Assembly (NCBI RefSeq): GCF_900637855.1
Contig: NZ_LR134440.1
Location: forward strand, 1,488,001 to 1,552,000
From: Neisseria animaloris
GTDB taxonomy: Bacteria > Pseudomonadota > Gammaproteobacteria > Burkholderiales > Neisseriaceae
DNA: 64,000 nt
Direction of reading: 5' to 3'
In this document: positions 1-9,048 of the stretch, one piece after another
Numbering within the stretch: the stretch's first letter is position 1
Layout of the letters: the number at the start of each line of letters is the position of its first letter
Program-made: the position numbers and the translations under genes
The notes under the pieces: generated by a model
What the model was told of the DNA's origin: nothing
Seen by the model: only the letters and a program-made list of their open reading frames with translations
Database searches by the model: none

Positions 1-186
1 ACGGATATGATCCGTCATTACTACTCCATGCCGAAATATACACCGAATTATGTTGGCGGCTACTTCTGGTGGTATTGGGTTCAAGACAGTGTTCCCCACC
101 AAGGCAACAAAGTATGGGAAGAAATCAGCAAGCACATGAAGCCGCACCGGAAAGCCGTATCCGAAAAATATCCAACCAGAAACTGA
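1..186 (+). CDS. C-terminal end of an unrecognised protein
   Basis: The frame is open from the first base and stops at 184-186, giving the last 61 codons of a gene that starts outside the window. The visible tail is rich in aromatic residues (GGYFWWYWVQD) followed by a basic, hydrophilic end, which could be the edge of a membrane or periplasmic domain. It ends 13 bases before the thioredoxin-like gene on the same strand, so the two may be cotranscribed. I do not recognise the family and assign no function. Confidence 0.6.
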   Translation, partial: TDMIRHYYSMPKYTPNYVGGYFWWYWVQDSVPHQGNKVWEEISKHMKPHRKAVSEKYPTRN

Positions 187-199
187 AGGACGAACCTTT

Positions 200-688
200 A
201 TGAAAATTCTATCCGCACTTTTTCTTGGAACCGTAATGGCGGCAGGCTTGCCCGCAGCCGCTGCCGCCGATATTAAAGATTGGCAAAGCGATACGCCCAA
301 AACATTCGAATCGCTGAAAGCCCCTGTGCGTATTATCAATTTGTGGGCCACTTGGTGCGGCCCGTGCCGCAAAGAAATGCCCGAAATGTCGGCATGGTAC
401 AAAAAACAGAAAAAAGGCAGCGTGGATATGGTGGGTATCGCACTGGACAATACCGACAATATCGGCAAATTCTTGAAACAAACGCCGGTCAGTTATCCTA
501 TTTGGCGTTATACCGGCAACGACAGCCGCACATGGATGAAGTCGGTCGGTAACAACGTCGGCGCACTGCCTTTCACTACCGTCGAAGTGCCTAAATGCGG
601 CTACAAACAAGTCCTTCTCGGAGAAGTAACCGCTAAAAAACTGGATGAAGCGGTTCAAAACGCACTTATGAAATGTACCAAAAAGTAA
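200..688 (+). CDS. TlpA-like periplasmic thioredoxin-fold protein
   Basis: This 162-residue protein has an N-terminal signal peptide (hydrophobic residues about 5-22, Ala-rich cleavage region before DIKDW) and a thioredoxin fold with WATWCGPC, the redox CGPC at residues 53-56. A probable cis-proline loop follows (GALPFTT). TlpA/ResA proteins of this size reduce disulfides in periplasmic partners such as apocytochromes; that role is inferred from the family. AAGGACG stands before the ATG. The gene follows the unknown partial gene after 13 bases and is closed by a DUS hairpin. Confidence 0.85.
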   Translation: MKILSALFLGTVMAAGLPAAAAADIKDWQSDTPKTFESLKAPVRIINLWATWCGPCRKEMPEMSAWYKKQKKGSVDMVGIALDNTDNIGKFLKQTPVSYPIWRYTGNDSRTWMKSVGNNVGALPFTTVEVPKCGYKQVLLGEVTAKKLDEAVQNALMKCTKK

Positions 689-707
689 CCGGTTATTTAA
701 AAACAGC

Positions 708-740
708 AAAGGCCGTCTGAAATGATTTCAGACGGCCTTT
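708..740. terminator. DUS inverted-repeat terminator
   Basis: Two complete DUS copies face each other around a short loop, forming a strong stem flanked by A and T runs. It lies between the convergent tlpA-like gene and mltA and can end transcription from both sides. Confidence 0.85.
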
Positions 741-756
741 GCATATCCGGCATTCC

Positions 757-2103
757 CTACGGTCTGTATTCAGGCATCACACCATTGGGCAGCAACTGCC
801 ACACATAGCCGGTATGCTTCTGCCTGCCTGCCACGGCACCTGCCTCGTCGCCGTAGCCCCAGAAATAATCCACACGAACCGCACCTTTAATCGCGCTGCC
901 GGTGTCCTGTGCCATAATCAACCGGTTGAGCGCATAATTGCTCACCGGATGAGTAGTCGCCACAAACAAAGGCGCACCCAGCGTGATGTAATGGCGGTCG
1001 ACCGCTCCGGCATACTGCCCCATCAGAGGCGTGCCGAGCGCACCAACCGGTCCGTCGTCATTGCCGGGAAGCTCGCGGAAGAATACATAGCTGGGGTTCT
1101 GCCCCAATACCTCGGCCAAACGCTGCGGATTACGCTGCATATAGGCCTTGATGCCCTGCATGGTGGTTTGCGCCAAAGTCAGATAACCTCTGTCGGCCAT
1201 ATAACGCCCGATAGATACATACGGATATTCGTTTTTATCGGCGAACCCTAAGCGGATATATCTACCGTCAGGCGTTCTCAAACGACCCGATCCCTGAATA
1301 TGCAGGAAAAACAGCTCCACAGGATCGTCTGCATAACCGAGAATCGGCGCTTTTCCGTCCAAAGCGCCGCCGTTAATCTGGGCACGGGTGTAATAAGGCA
1401 CAAACTGGCTGCCTACAAAACGGCCCTTTAAAGCTCTGGTACGCTCGCTAATCGGAAATTTGGCCAAGTTGGCGGAATACTGGCCGGCAGGGTCAATCAC
1501 GCCTTTATTCTGCCCCGTAGGACGGATGCGCACCGTTGCCCTGCTGTTACGCAGGCTTGCGGGCAGATCGACTGATACGAAGTCGCTGGGAATACCGTAA
1601 ACGGGAAAGCGTGCTTTGCCGGTATTTTTCACATCACCGTGTAATACCGGTTCGTAATAACCGGTAATCGTACCGCCGAGCTTGCCGTTACCGCTTACCT
1701 GCCACGGCGTAAAATACCGCTCGAAAAAGGCTTTGGCGGCACTGTCTTGATAAGGTGTTTGGGCTGCTTGGGCACATACATTGCGCCAATTTTGCTGCGA
1801 TTTCAGTTTCTCGCACCCCAAACGGAAAGAGCGCAGACTGTTTGCGAAGCTTTGCTGCTGCCATTGGGGTAATTCACCGTACGACACCACTTTGTAGCTT
1901 GCACCTCCGCCCGGAGTATGAACGTGGCCTTGAGGCGCAGGCGTACCCACAGGCATCGGCATACTGGGCGTGGTAACCGGCGGCACTTTGGCAGCAGGAG
2001 GCAAAGTGGTAACGGGAGGTTTGCTCTTCTTGAAGCTGCAAGCTGCCAATACAGCCGCGGCAATACCCAACAGGGCGACACGGTAAATTTTCTGACGATT
2101 CAT
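757..2103 (-). CDS. mltA: Membrane-bound lytic murein transglycosylase A
   Basis: This 448-residue lipoprotein cleaves the MurNAc-GlcNAc bond of peptidoglycan, forming 1,6-anhydro ends, at the inner face of the outer membrane. The start at 2103 is chosen because it gives a lipoprotein signal ending in LAAC with Cys22; the frame stays open to 2169 but those codons lie in a DUS pair. A proline-rich linker follows, then the MltA domain and the C-terminal 3D domain with AQDTGSAIKG, which carries the presumed catalytic Asp, and VDYFWGYG. It is the homologue of the meningococcal antigen GNA33. It is monocistronic and converges on the upstream thioredoxin gene. Confidence 0.95.
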   Translation of the reverse strand: MNRQKIYRVALLGIAAAVLAACSFKKSKPPVTTLPPAAKVPPVTTPSMPMPVGTPAPQGHVHTPGGGASYKVVSYGELPQWQQQSFANSLRSFRLGCEKLKSQQNWRNVCAQAAQTPYQDSAAKAFFERYFTPWQVSGNGKLGGTITGYYEPVLHGDVKNTGKARFPVYGIPSDFVSVDLPASLRNSRATVRIRPTGQNKGVIDPAGQYSANLAKFPISERTRALKGRFVGSQFVPYYTRAQINGGALDGKAPILGYADDPVELFFLHIQGSGRLRTPDGRYIRLGFADKNEYPYVSIGRYMADRGYLTLAQTTMQGIKAYMQRNPQRLAEVLGQNPSYVFFRELPGNDDGPVGALGTPLMGQYAGAVDRHYITLGAPLFVATTHPVSNYALNRLIMAQDTGSAIKGAVRVDYFWGYGDEAGAVAGRQKHTGYVWQLLPNGVMPEYRP

Positions 2104-2118
2104 GGTTTGCTGTATGTT

Positions 2119-2160
2119 AAGGCCGTCTGAAACCGGCCGGGTAAGCATTTCAGACGGCAT
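2119..2160. repeat. Spaced inverted DUS pair upstream of mltA
   Basis: An AG-form DUS at about 2120-2131 faces an AT-form DUS at 2149-2160, separated by a GC-rich loop. It sits in the mltA leader and not at a gene end, so it is more likely an uptake site than a terminator. Another single AG-form DUS lies at 2262-2273. Confidence 0.8.
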
Positions 2161-2389
2161 CGTTATCAACGGATAAACTTAGAAGACTGTTTTCATGCCG
2201 ACTTGGTTCCTTTTCCAGATATTTTTTACTCATTTTGATTCCACATTAATATGGAAAGTAAAGGCCGTCTGAAAATCAAGTCGGCAGTCGGTAGAATTGG
2301 GCGATATTCTAACATAAAATCAATAAATTAATATTTTTTATATAGCTAAAGGAGTAATAAAAAGCCCGCCTATCAAGCAAGGAAATATT

Positions 2390-2706
2390 ATGTTCACCGA
2401 ATTAACTCAAGAAGCCGCCATTACTCATAGAATGTTTGAATTGTCAGAAAATCCTGCCGAAAACGTGAACGTATTTATAGGCAAGCCGGAACAACTTGGA
2501 GAAAATTAATGGTTTGCCGATACACAATCGTTGGGTCAGGTAGAAATATCGACTTTCATATCAGCGGTGTCGGCAGTGTTCAAGCGCTCCAATTGGTCTT
2601 TTCCGCCATTAAACGTACCATTATCGGTGCAAATTTGCCTTTACGTTAGAACAGAGAAAATAATTTGGGGTTAAGTCGGTATCCGCATAAACCCCGAAAA
2701 TGTTAA
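2390..2706 (+). pseudogene. Frameshifted small gene, DUF6968-like
   Basis: A start with a good ribosome site (AAGGA, ATG at 2390) reads 39 codons to TAA at 2507-2509. The next frame continues from the same point as KLMVCRYTIVG, then FHISGVGSVQALQLVFSAIK, to TAG at 2647-2649, and can be read past it to 2706. The join resembles a small neisserial family I recall as DUF6968 (VFIGKP near the start, SGVDSIQAL in the middle). One frameshift near 2505 would restore the body, and the TAG may be a second lesion replacing a Trp. The rest of the gap to 2936 is AT-rich and shows only short open stretches. Confidence 0.6.
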
Positions 2707-2936
2707 AGCAAAAATGCACTTGTTGGCAAAGATACAAATTAATCTTGCAAGCTATTTGGCAATAGCTGCGCTGCATTTCATCAAGCTATGTCTCAGGCTT
2801 CTGTTGAATCAGCCCTAATTATCATAGAGTATTCGGTTGCTTTGAATGATAATGCGGCCGTGTTTATTGCTTTGTTACCATAATCTACAAAAAATGCACA
2901 ATATACCCAGAGTTATTATTTTGATTAAAATTTAAA

Positions 2937-3491
2937 TCAACGCAAGCGGACACCTGATTCGCCGTCAATAATTTGGCTGGGAGTTTTCCGGCTGCCTACC
3001 CGTCCACCGACAACCCATACCTGCCGACCAAATTGCTTTCTCACTTCGCGCTCGCTCTTGCACGGGCGTTTTCCTGCACGATTACATGAAGTAGACACCA
3101 AAGGCATATTCAGCATTTTGCACAACCGCCGTGCCCCATTATGCGCAGGCACCCGCACAGCCAGTTTACTGCGCCCTTTTCCACGCAAAAGCGGCAACAC
3201 TTGGCTGCGGCAAGCCAATAAGAAAGTTTTAGGCGCTGGCCATTCGTTTTGCAACAAGGCAAGCATTTTTTCAGACGGCCTCTCCAATAGCGGCTGTAAT
3301 TGCGCCAAACTATGGCCAATCACAATCATGCCTTTGTTTTGAGGCCGCTTTTTCAAACGTACCAATTTTTTTAAAGCATGCGGATGTGTGGGCAAACAAC
3401 CGATGCCGTAGCAAGATTCGGTAGGGTAAGCGATCAAGCCGCCATGCTTTAAATGATGAATAAGTTTTTTACAGGCAATGGCTGCAGGCAT
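2937..3491 (-). CDS. tsaC: Threonylcarbamoyl-AMP synthase (Sua5/YrdC family)
   Basis: At 184 residues this has the usual length of TsaC, which makes threonylcarbamoyl-AMP from threonine, bicarbonate and ATP for the t6A37 modification of ANN-reading tRNAs. The N-terminal IAYPTESCYGIGC and the following KKRPQNKGMIV match the nucleotide-binding pocket of YrdC domains, and STSCNRAG is the conserved C-terminal loop. It lacks the extra Sua5 domain. It lies downstream of purD on the same strand with a DUS hairpin between them, so it probably has its own promoter. Confidence 0.92.
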   Translation of the reverse strand: MPAAIACKKLIHHLKHGGLIAYPTESCYGIGCLPTHPHALKKLVRLKKRPQNKGMIVIGHSLAQLQPLLERPSEKMLALLQNEWPAPKTFLLACRSQVLPLLRGKGRSKLAVRVPAHNGARRLCKMLNMPLVSTSCNRAGKRPCKSEREVRKQFGRQVWVVGGRVGSRKTPSQIIDGESGVRLR

Positions 3492-3644
3492 TCGGGAAAT
3501 TCCATCATGATTGAAAATACTGCGGTAAAGCAGTTGATTTCTTTGAAGGCTATCGGGAGCATATGGGTACTATCGCCCAATCATAGATGCGATACGGATA
3601 CAAAAAAGGCAAATATGCCTATTCCGGCAGGCAAATATTGGGGG

Positions 3645-3672
3645 AGGCCGTCTGAAACTTTTCAGACGGCCT
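3645..3672. terminator. DUS inverted-repeat terminator after purD
   Basis: Two perfect 12-base DUS copies with a 4-base loop form a tight hairpin seven bases beyond the purD stop codon on the minus strand. Confidence 0.85.
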
Positions 3673-3678
3673 ATATCA

Positions 3679-4950
3679 TTAACGTTTTATGGCTTTATCG
3701 GCAATATCTTTGCGATACTGCATACCGCTAAAATGAATGTTTTCCAATGCTCGATACGCTTTATTTTTCGCGGCAGCAACATCATCACCCAAACCGACCA
3801 CGCATAAAACACGCCCACCATTGGTTATCGTTTCGCCTTTCTCATTTGCCGATGTGCCTGCATGAAACACTTTACCGATTTTTCCGGCAGCATCCAAACC
3901 CGAAATCACATCGCCTTTTTTCGGCGTTTCCGGATAATTTTCGGCAGCCACCACTACGCCGACGGCTGTTTGCGGGTTCCATTCGGCTTTAACACCATCC
4001 AATTTACCGTTAATCCCGGCTTCTATCAAATCCACAAAATCACTATCCAAACGGCTCATAATCGGCTGGGTTTCGGGATCACCGAAACGGCAGTTGAATT
4101 CAATGGTAAATGGAGCACCGCCTTTATCGATCATCAAACCGGCATACAAAAAACCTGTAAATTCATGGCCTTCGGCCTTCATACCGTTAATAGTCGGTAA
4201 AATAATTTCATTCATCGCCCGCTCGTATACTTCCGGCGTAACCACCGGCGCAGGGCTGTATGCACCCATCCCGCCTGTATTGGGGCCTCTATCGTCGTCC
4301 AACAACCGTTTATGGTCTTGGCTGGTAGCCATCGGCAGCACATGGATACCGTCAGCCATCACGATAAAACTTGCTTCTTCGCCTTGCAAAAATTCTTCAA
4401 TCACCACTCGGGCTCCGGCATTGCCCATCTTATTACCGAGCAGCATATCGTCGATCGCAGCATGGGCTTCCTGCAAAGTCATAGCAACAATCACACCCTT
4501 TCCGGCAGCCAAGCCATCGGCTTTAATCACGATCGGCGCACCTTTTTCCTCTACATATCGGTGTGCTTTTTCCACATTTTCAAAGGTCTGATATCCGGCG
4601 GTAGGAATACCGTATTTCGCCATAAATGCTTTGGCAAAATCTTTCGAGCTTTCCAACTGAGCCGCATAACGGGTAGGGCCGAAAATTTTCAAACCGGCGG
4701 CTCGGAAATCATCCACTACGCCGGCCGCCAACGGTGCTTCGGGGCCGACCACGGTAAAATCAATATTTTCACGCTTACAAAAATTAATCAAATCGGCATG
4801 TGCGGTCAACACAATATTTTGCAGCTTCGGTTCCAACGCTGTTCCTGCATTGCCGGGTGCTACAAATACGGTTTCTACTTTAGGCGATTGGGCTAACTTC
4901 CAAGCCAACGCATGCTCGCGCCCACCACTGCCGATAACGAGTAATTTCAT
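3679..4950 (-). CDS. purD: Phosphoribosylamine-glycine ligase
   Basis: This 423-residue enzyme joins glycine to 5-phosphoribosylamine with ATP, the second step of purine synthesis. The start at 4950 (MKLLVIGSGGREHALAW) is chosen over the ATG five codons upstream because GGAAGGA sits at the right distance and the family begins here. The N-terminal GSGGREHA loop, the ATP-grasp domain with KADGLAAGKGV and EEFLQGEEASF, and the metal-binding EFNCRFGDPETQ are all present. Length is normal. It stands alone between two intergenic regions. Confidence 0.96.
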   Translation of the reverse strand: MKLLVIGSGGREHALAWKLAQSPKVETVFVAPGNAGTALEPKLQNIVLTAHADLINFCKRENIDFTVVGPEAPLAAGVVDDFRAAGLKIFGPTRYAAQLESSKDFAKAFMAKYGIPTAGYQTFENVEKAHRYVEEKGAPIVIKADGLAAGKGVIVAMTLQEAHAAIDDMLLGNKMGNAGARVVIEEFLQGEEASFIVMADGIHVLPMATSQDHKRLLDDDRGPNTGGMGAYSPAPVVTPEVYERAMNEIILPTINGMKAEGHEFTGFLYAGLMIDKGGAPFTIEFNCRFGDPETQPIMSRLDSDFVDLIEAGINGKLDGVKAEWNPQTAVGVVVAAENYPETPKKGDVISGLDAAGKIGKVFHAGTSANEKGETITNGGRVLCVVGLGDDVAAAKNKAYRALENIHFSGMQYRKDIADKAIKR

Positions 4951-5321
4951 GGATTTTCCTTCCATTAAAACCGATTAAAATAGGTATTAAAGCTGTCGGA
5001 TTATAGCCTAATTTATGCCCAAATAACCGAATAGTTCTAATATCTTACTTTCCGATTTTTCTGTATGACGATATGGCCGGCCTTATTTTGACTAGGCGAT
5101 TAACTTGAAAACAAAATATTTGTGTTATCAATATATTTAATCTGCTGGCCTGAGCAAAAACAAAGCCGCTCGCAACGTTTCCCGATAAAGTTTAAAACAT
5201 TTCAGACGGCCTCTTAAGCAATAACGCAGAACCATTTCTATAGTTTAATATTCGACGCAAAACATCAAACCGATCTATACGACAAATATTAAGTTCCGGG
5301 CCATAAAACATATAACAAAAC
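4951..5321. other. AT-rich intergenic region
   Basis: About 370 bases between the purD start and the end of the yigZ-type gene. It holds one lone DUS at 5201-5212 and otherwise AT-rich sequence. I see no convincing reading frame, RNA or hairpin; a purD promoter presumably lies in the first 150 bases. Confidence 0.5.
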
Positions 5322-5930
5322 TTAAAATGCCTCATCTTGTACATCAATCAATCGGGTATGCCTCCATGCAGCGACACACGATTTATATTGGGCTAACGGG
5401 ATTTTTACGGTTAAGCGGCAATCCAACTGCAAATCCTGCTCAACCACTTCGGCGCGATGCTGCTTGGCAATTCGGATAGCATCATTTAAATTCGGGTATT
5501 CGCAACGCAGCCAAACCGTTTTTTCGACATTCTTTTCAATCATTTCTGCTATTTTCAGCGCTTCTGCGGAAGCAGTTTTATAGGCGTGAATCAATCCGGG
5601 CACACCCAATAACGTGCCGCCAAAATAACGCACCACCACGATCAACACGTCGGTTAATTCGGCAGAATCTATTTGCCCGAGAATAGGGCGACCTGCACTG
5701 CCGGAAGGCTCTCCATCATCATTAGCCCTGAATTGGGTACCATCTACGCCCAAACGATAGGCATAGCACCAATGCCGGGCTTTATGATGTTCCTCACGCA
5801 AAGATTCAACATACCGCTTTACCTCCGCCGCAGATTGAATAGGATAAGCAAAAGCAATGAAACGGCTCCCCTTATCTTTAAATTCAGCCTGAACCGGCCC
5901 AGTGATTGTCTTATAAACGGCAGCAGTCAT
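5322..5930 (-). CDS. YigZ/IMPACT family protein
   Basis: This 202-residue protein belongs to the UPF0029/IMPACT family, whose bacterial members (YigZ, YvyE) have an N-terminal domain resembling ribosomal protein S5 domain 2 and a C-terminal ferredoxin-like domain. The signature is clear: DKGSRFIAFAYPI, then HHKARHWCYAYRLG, DDGEPSGSAGRPILGQI and VVRYFGGTLLGVPGL. The molecular function of bacterial members is not settled. Its leader carries a DUS at 5948-5959, and the gene is separate from its neighbours. Confidence 0.9.
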   Translation of the reverse strand: MTAAVYKTITGPVQAEFKDKGSRFIAFAYPIQSAAEVKRYVESLREEHHKARHWCYAYRLGVDGTQFRANDDGEPSGSAGRPILGQIDSAELTDVLIVVVRYFGGTLLGVPGLIHAYKTASAEALKIAEMIEKNVEKTVWLRCEYPNLNDAIRIAKQHRAEVVEQDLQLDCRLTVKIPLAQYKSCVAAWRHTRLIDVQDEAF

Positions 5931-6011
5931 TTTTTCTTTTCCGCATTTTCAGACGGCCTTCAATAACTAAACTCGAAGATGGTTTTATAAAAAAATCAGG
6001 CCGTCTGAAAT

Positions 6012-6052
6012 AAAAAAACAAAACTTTATACGAATAACCGTATAAAGTTTTG
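6012..6052 (-). terminator. Rho-independent terminator of etfBA
   Basis: A perfect 14-base inverted repeat (6019-6032 and 6039-6052) with a 6-base loop is followed on the minus strand by a run of seven T residues. It lies just past the etfA stop and is one of the few terminators here not built from DUS copies. Confidence 0.9.
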
Positions 6053-6076
6053 TCGGTTTAATCCAATAATATAATA

Positions 6077-6092
6077 TGTTTCACGTGAAACA
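6077..6092. promoter_or_regulatory. parS: parS centromere-like site
   Basis: The 16-base palindrome TGTTTCACGTGAAACA matches the broadly conserved chromosomal parS consensus perfectly. ParB binds parS and spreads from it to form the partition complex with ParA and SMC. It lies between the etfA stop codon and the etfBA terminator, so it is inside the transcript tail. parA and parB are not in this window. Confidence 0.88.
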
Positions 6093-6099
6093 CTTTTGC

Positions 6100-7035
6100 T
6101 TAATCTTTCAAAGCAGCGGTCAGCTTCGGCACAATGTCAAACAAATCGCCGACCAAGCCATAGTCAGCCACATTGAAAATCGGCGCATCAGGATCTTTAT
6201 TAATGGCTACGATAACTTTACTGTCTTGCATACCGGCAGTATGTTGAATTGCTCCGGAAATACCGACCGCAATATATAACTGCGGCGCAACCACTTTACC
6301 GGTTTGGCCAACCTGTACATCATTCGGTGCATATTCGGCATCAACCGCAGCTCGTGAAGCACCGATTGCCGCCCCTAAAGCATCGGCCAGCGGCGTTAAT
6401 ACCGCTTGAAACTGCTCGGCACTACCCAATGCCCGGCCGCCGGACACCACCACTTTGGCTTGCGTTAAATCGGGACGGCCGGATTGCGTTAATTCTCTTC
6501 CTACAAAGCGGCTCAGATTTTGGGCAGCTAATGCTTCGGTATGAGCCACTTCTGCGTTGCCACCTGTATTTTCCGCCGCATCGAACGCGGTAGCACGGAA
6601 AGTCAGCACTAATTTTGCCGCGTCGCTTTGCACGGTTTCAAAAGCATTGCCGGCATAAATCGGACGAACGAATGTTTTACCATCAATAATTTCCGTTAAA
6701 TCAGAAACTTGCGGCACATCAAGTAGGGCGGCAATGCGTGGCAGCAGATTTTTACCGAATGCGGTAGCCGTTGCTGCAATATAACGGTAATCGGCAGCCA
6801 GTTTTACCGCGAGAGGAGCAATTTCCTCCGCCAAACCTTCACCGTAATGGGGGGCATCGGCCAGCAATACTTTAGCAACCCCTTTTACTTGCTTGGCTGC
6901 ATCCGCAACTGAAACGGCATTGGAACCTGCCACCAAAACATGAACTTCTCCCAGTTTCGCAGCCGCCGTTACTGCGTGAAGGGTAGCGGGGTTTAACTGT
7001 TGGTTGTTGTGCTCTGCAATAATCAATACACTCAT
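6100..7035 (-). CDS. etfA: Electron transfer flavoprotein alpha subunit
   Basis: This 311-residue protein pairs with EtfB and holds the FAD that passes electrons from acyl-CoA and other dehydrogenases to ETF:quinone oxidoreductase. The C-terminal FAD signature is clear: LYIAVGISGAIQHTAGM, then AINKDPDAPIFNVADYGLVGD. The start at 7035 is chosen because AGGGG lies six bases upstream of it and would abut the other ATG at 7041. The gene starts 10 bases after etfB, so the pair is an operon. Confidence 0.95.
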   Translation of the reverse strand: MSVLIIAEHNNQQLNPATLHAVTAAAKLGEVHVLVAGSNAVSVADAAKQVKGVAKVLLADAPHYGEGLAEEIAPLAVKLAADYRYIAATATAFGKNLLPRIAALLDVPQVSDLTEIIDGKTFVRPIYAGNAFETVQSDAAKLVLTFRATAFDAAENTGGNAEVAHTEALAAQNLSRFVGRELTQSGRPDLTQAKVVVSGGRALGSAEQFQAVLTPLADALGAAIGASRAAVDAEYAPNDVQVGQTGKVVAPQLYIAVGISGAIQHTAGMQDSKVIVAINKDPDAPIFNVADYGLVGDLFDIVPKLTAALKD

Positions 7036-7045
7036 TTCCATCCCC

Positions 7046-7795
7046 TTAAATCACTTTGGCTTCGTTTTTCAATTTTTCAACCAATTCGGCAACATCCGCC
7101 AACTTCACGCCTGCCTGACGCGCCTTGGGTTCCGCCACTTTTACCACATTCAAACGCGGGGCAATGTCAATACCCAGCTCTGCCGGCGTAGTTTTTCCCA
7201 GCGGTTTTTTCTTAGCGGCCATGATATTGGGCAGCTTCACGAAACGCGGCTCGTTTAACCGTAAATCCGCACTGATAATAGCGGGTAACCTCAAGGCCAA
7301 TGTTTCCTCGCCACCGTCTATTTCACGCTTAATCAACACTTCTTTTTCGCCCAATTCCACTTTACTGGCAAACGTGCCTTGCGGTGCGTTCAAAAGGGCG
7401 GCAAGCATTTGTGCGGTTTGGTTGGCATCATCGTCAATCGCCTGTTTGCCCAGCAGCAGAAGCTGGGGTTGCTCTTTCTCAGCCACGGCTTTAAGCAACT
7501 TGGCAACCGCCAACGGCTCCAACTTCTCGTCGGTTTCCACATGCACGGCACGGTCTGCACCCATCGCCAAAGCCGTGCGCAAGGTTTCTTCACATTTTTT
7601 ACCACCCAACGATACCGCCACGATTTCAGCCAATTTGCCTGCTTCTTTCAAACGAACCGCTTCTTCTACGGCAATCTCGTCAAAAGGATTCATCGACATT
7701 TTAACGTTGCCGATATCCACATCCGAACCGTCGGTTTTCACGCGGACTTTTACGTTGTAATCCACCACGCGTTTTACGGCGACCAGTGCTTTCAT
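7046..7795 (-). CDS. etfB: Electron transfer flavoprotein beta subunit
   Basis: This 249-residue beta subunit binds AMP and forms the dimer with Etf[21 protein letters not shown] is the typical EtfB start and is preceded by AAGGAG; the frame is open 36 codons further up without a better start. [18 protein letters not shown] and [20 protein letters not shown] are family hallmarks. It is the first gene of the etfBA operon. A lone DUS lies upstream near 7917. Confidence 0.95.
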   Translation of the reverse strand: MKALVAVKRVVDYNVKVRVKTDGSDVDIGNVKMSMNPFDEIAVEEAVRLKEAGKLAEIVAVSLGGKKCEETLRTALAMGADRAVHVETDEKLEPLAVAKLLKAVAEKEQPQLLLLGKQAIDDDANQTAQMLAALLNAPQGTFASKVELGEKEVLIKREIDGGEETLALRLPAIISADLRLNEPRFVKLPNIMAAKKKPLGKTTPAELGIDIAPRLNVVKVAEPKARQAGVKLADVAELVEKLKNEAKVI

Positions 7796-8019
7796 GAAAT
7801 CTCCTTGAAGCCGGAGCGATCCGGCAATAATTATTTGATCATCAATCTTAAAAACATAGTTTTTACCAAACAGGCTTCTGCCAACCTTCTTGGTAAAAAC
7901 CACGCATTTATTGTTCAGACGGCCTCACATTATACCCGATTAAAGCAATTACTCTTCAGCTTTTACGGGATTTTAAGCCATTTTAAGGCTGCATCAATGT
8001 TCCGACAAAAACCGCAAAT

Positions 8020-8997
8020 CTAATCCGCACTATTCGCTTTTGCCGACATACATTGCAATACGGCATGATAAACATCATCGGTGCTAGGGATTTTGCCGAT
8101 ATTACCCAGATTTTTCGCCCATGCAGAAACTTGCACACCGGTTTGCAGCGGGTCGGTATCAGTATAAATACCGACAACCGGTTTATCCAACGCATTCGCC
8201 AAATGTAGCAGGCCGGTGTCTACGCCGATTACGCCTTTTGCATTGTCCAGCAAATAAGCTGCTTGCAGCAGGCTCATTTTTTCACACACACGCACAAAAG
8301 GCAGCTTGCCGGCGATATTTTCAGCCCGCTGCTTTTCCGTATCGTTGCCCCACGGCAAATATACGACCGCGCCATCACGCCCGTGCAACTTTTCCGACAA
8401 AGCCAACCAATGTTCAATCGGCCACAATTTGCTGTCGCGGCTAGTTGCATGCAAGGCCACATAATAATGCGACGGCAAATCTTTCAGACGGCCTGCTTCG
8501 GGCACAACCAAACCGAAATGCTGCTCGGCAGGCATTTCATAACCGAAAGCCGAGGCAAATAGCGCGCGATTGCGCCAAACCGCATTTTTTCCTTTAGGCA
8601 CAGCAAACGTTTGGTTGTACAGCAACGCAGCCCAACACTCGCGGGCGCTATTGAAATCCAACCCTTTTATCGGCGCATTGGCTGTTTTGGCAAACAACGC
8701 GCTTTTCAATAAACCTTGGCTGTCTAAAACAAAATCGAAGCGGTTATGGTGCAAACTGCTTTTCAGACGGCCTATCTCTTGCCATGTTGCCTTTTGCTTC
8801 AACTGCTTGCGCCATTGCCGCCAGCGCATGACATGCACTTCTTTCACGAAAGGGTGCAAGCGGGCAATATCGGCAAAAGCGGCCTCACACAGCCAATACA
8901 ATTCCACATCGGGGCGCATACGCGACAAGTCATCCACTGCTGGCAATGTGTGGATTAAATCACCCATACTGGAAAGTCGCACAAGCAGCGTTTTCAT
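8020..8997 (-). CDS. waaC: Lipopolysaccharide heptosyltransferase I
   Basis: This 325-residue GT9 glycosyltransferase adds the first L-glycero-D-manno-heptose to Kdo of the lipooligosaccharide inner core on the cytoplasmic face of the inner membrane. It opens with MKTLLVRLSSMGDLIHTLPA, the family start, and carries the donor-binding GVDTGLLHLANALDKPVVGIY near residue 260. The ATG at 8997 is used; a TTG directly before it is in frame but less likely. Two DUS copies lie inside the gene, near 8484 and 8762. A second parS-type site lies in its leader. Confidence 0.93.
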   Translation of the reverse strand: MKTLLVRLSSMGDLIHTLPAVDDLSRMRPDVELYWLCEAAFADIARLHPFVKEVHVMRWRQWRKQLKQKATWQEIGRLKSSLHHNRFDFVLDSQGLLKSALFAKTANAPIKGLDFNSARECWAALLYNQTFAVPKGKNAVWRNRALFASAFGYEMPAEQHFGLVVPEAGRLKDLPSHYYVALHATSRDSKLWPIEHWLALSEKLHGRDGAVVYLPWGNDTEKQRAENIAGKLPFVRVCEKMSLLQAAYLLDNAKGVIGVDTGLLHLANALDKPVVGIYTDTDPLQTGVQVSAWAKNLGNIGKIPSTDDVYHAVLQCMSAKANSAD

Positions 8998-9024
8998 CAA
9001 GATTTCCGTGCGTATATGTGTTTA

Positions 9025-9040
9025 CGTTTCACGTGAAACA
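9025..9040. promoter_or_regulatory. parS: Second parS-like site
   Basis: CGTTTCACGTGAAACA contains the perfect 14-base core GTTTCACGTGAAAC; only the first outer base differs from the 16-base consensus. It lies between the stop of the nicotinamidase gene and the waaC start, 2.95 kb from the site at 6077. Confidence 0.82.
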
Positions 9041-9048
9041 TAAACAAC

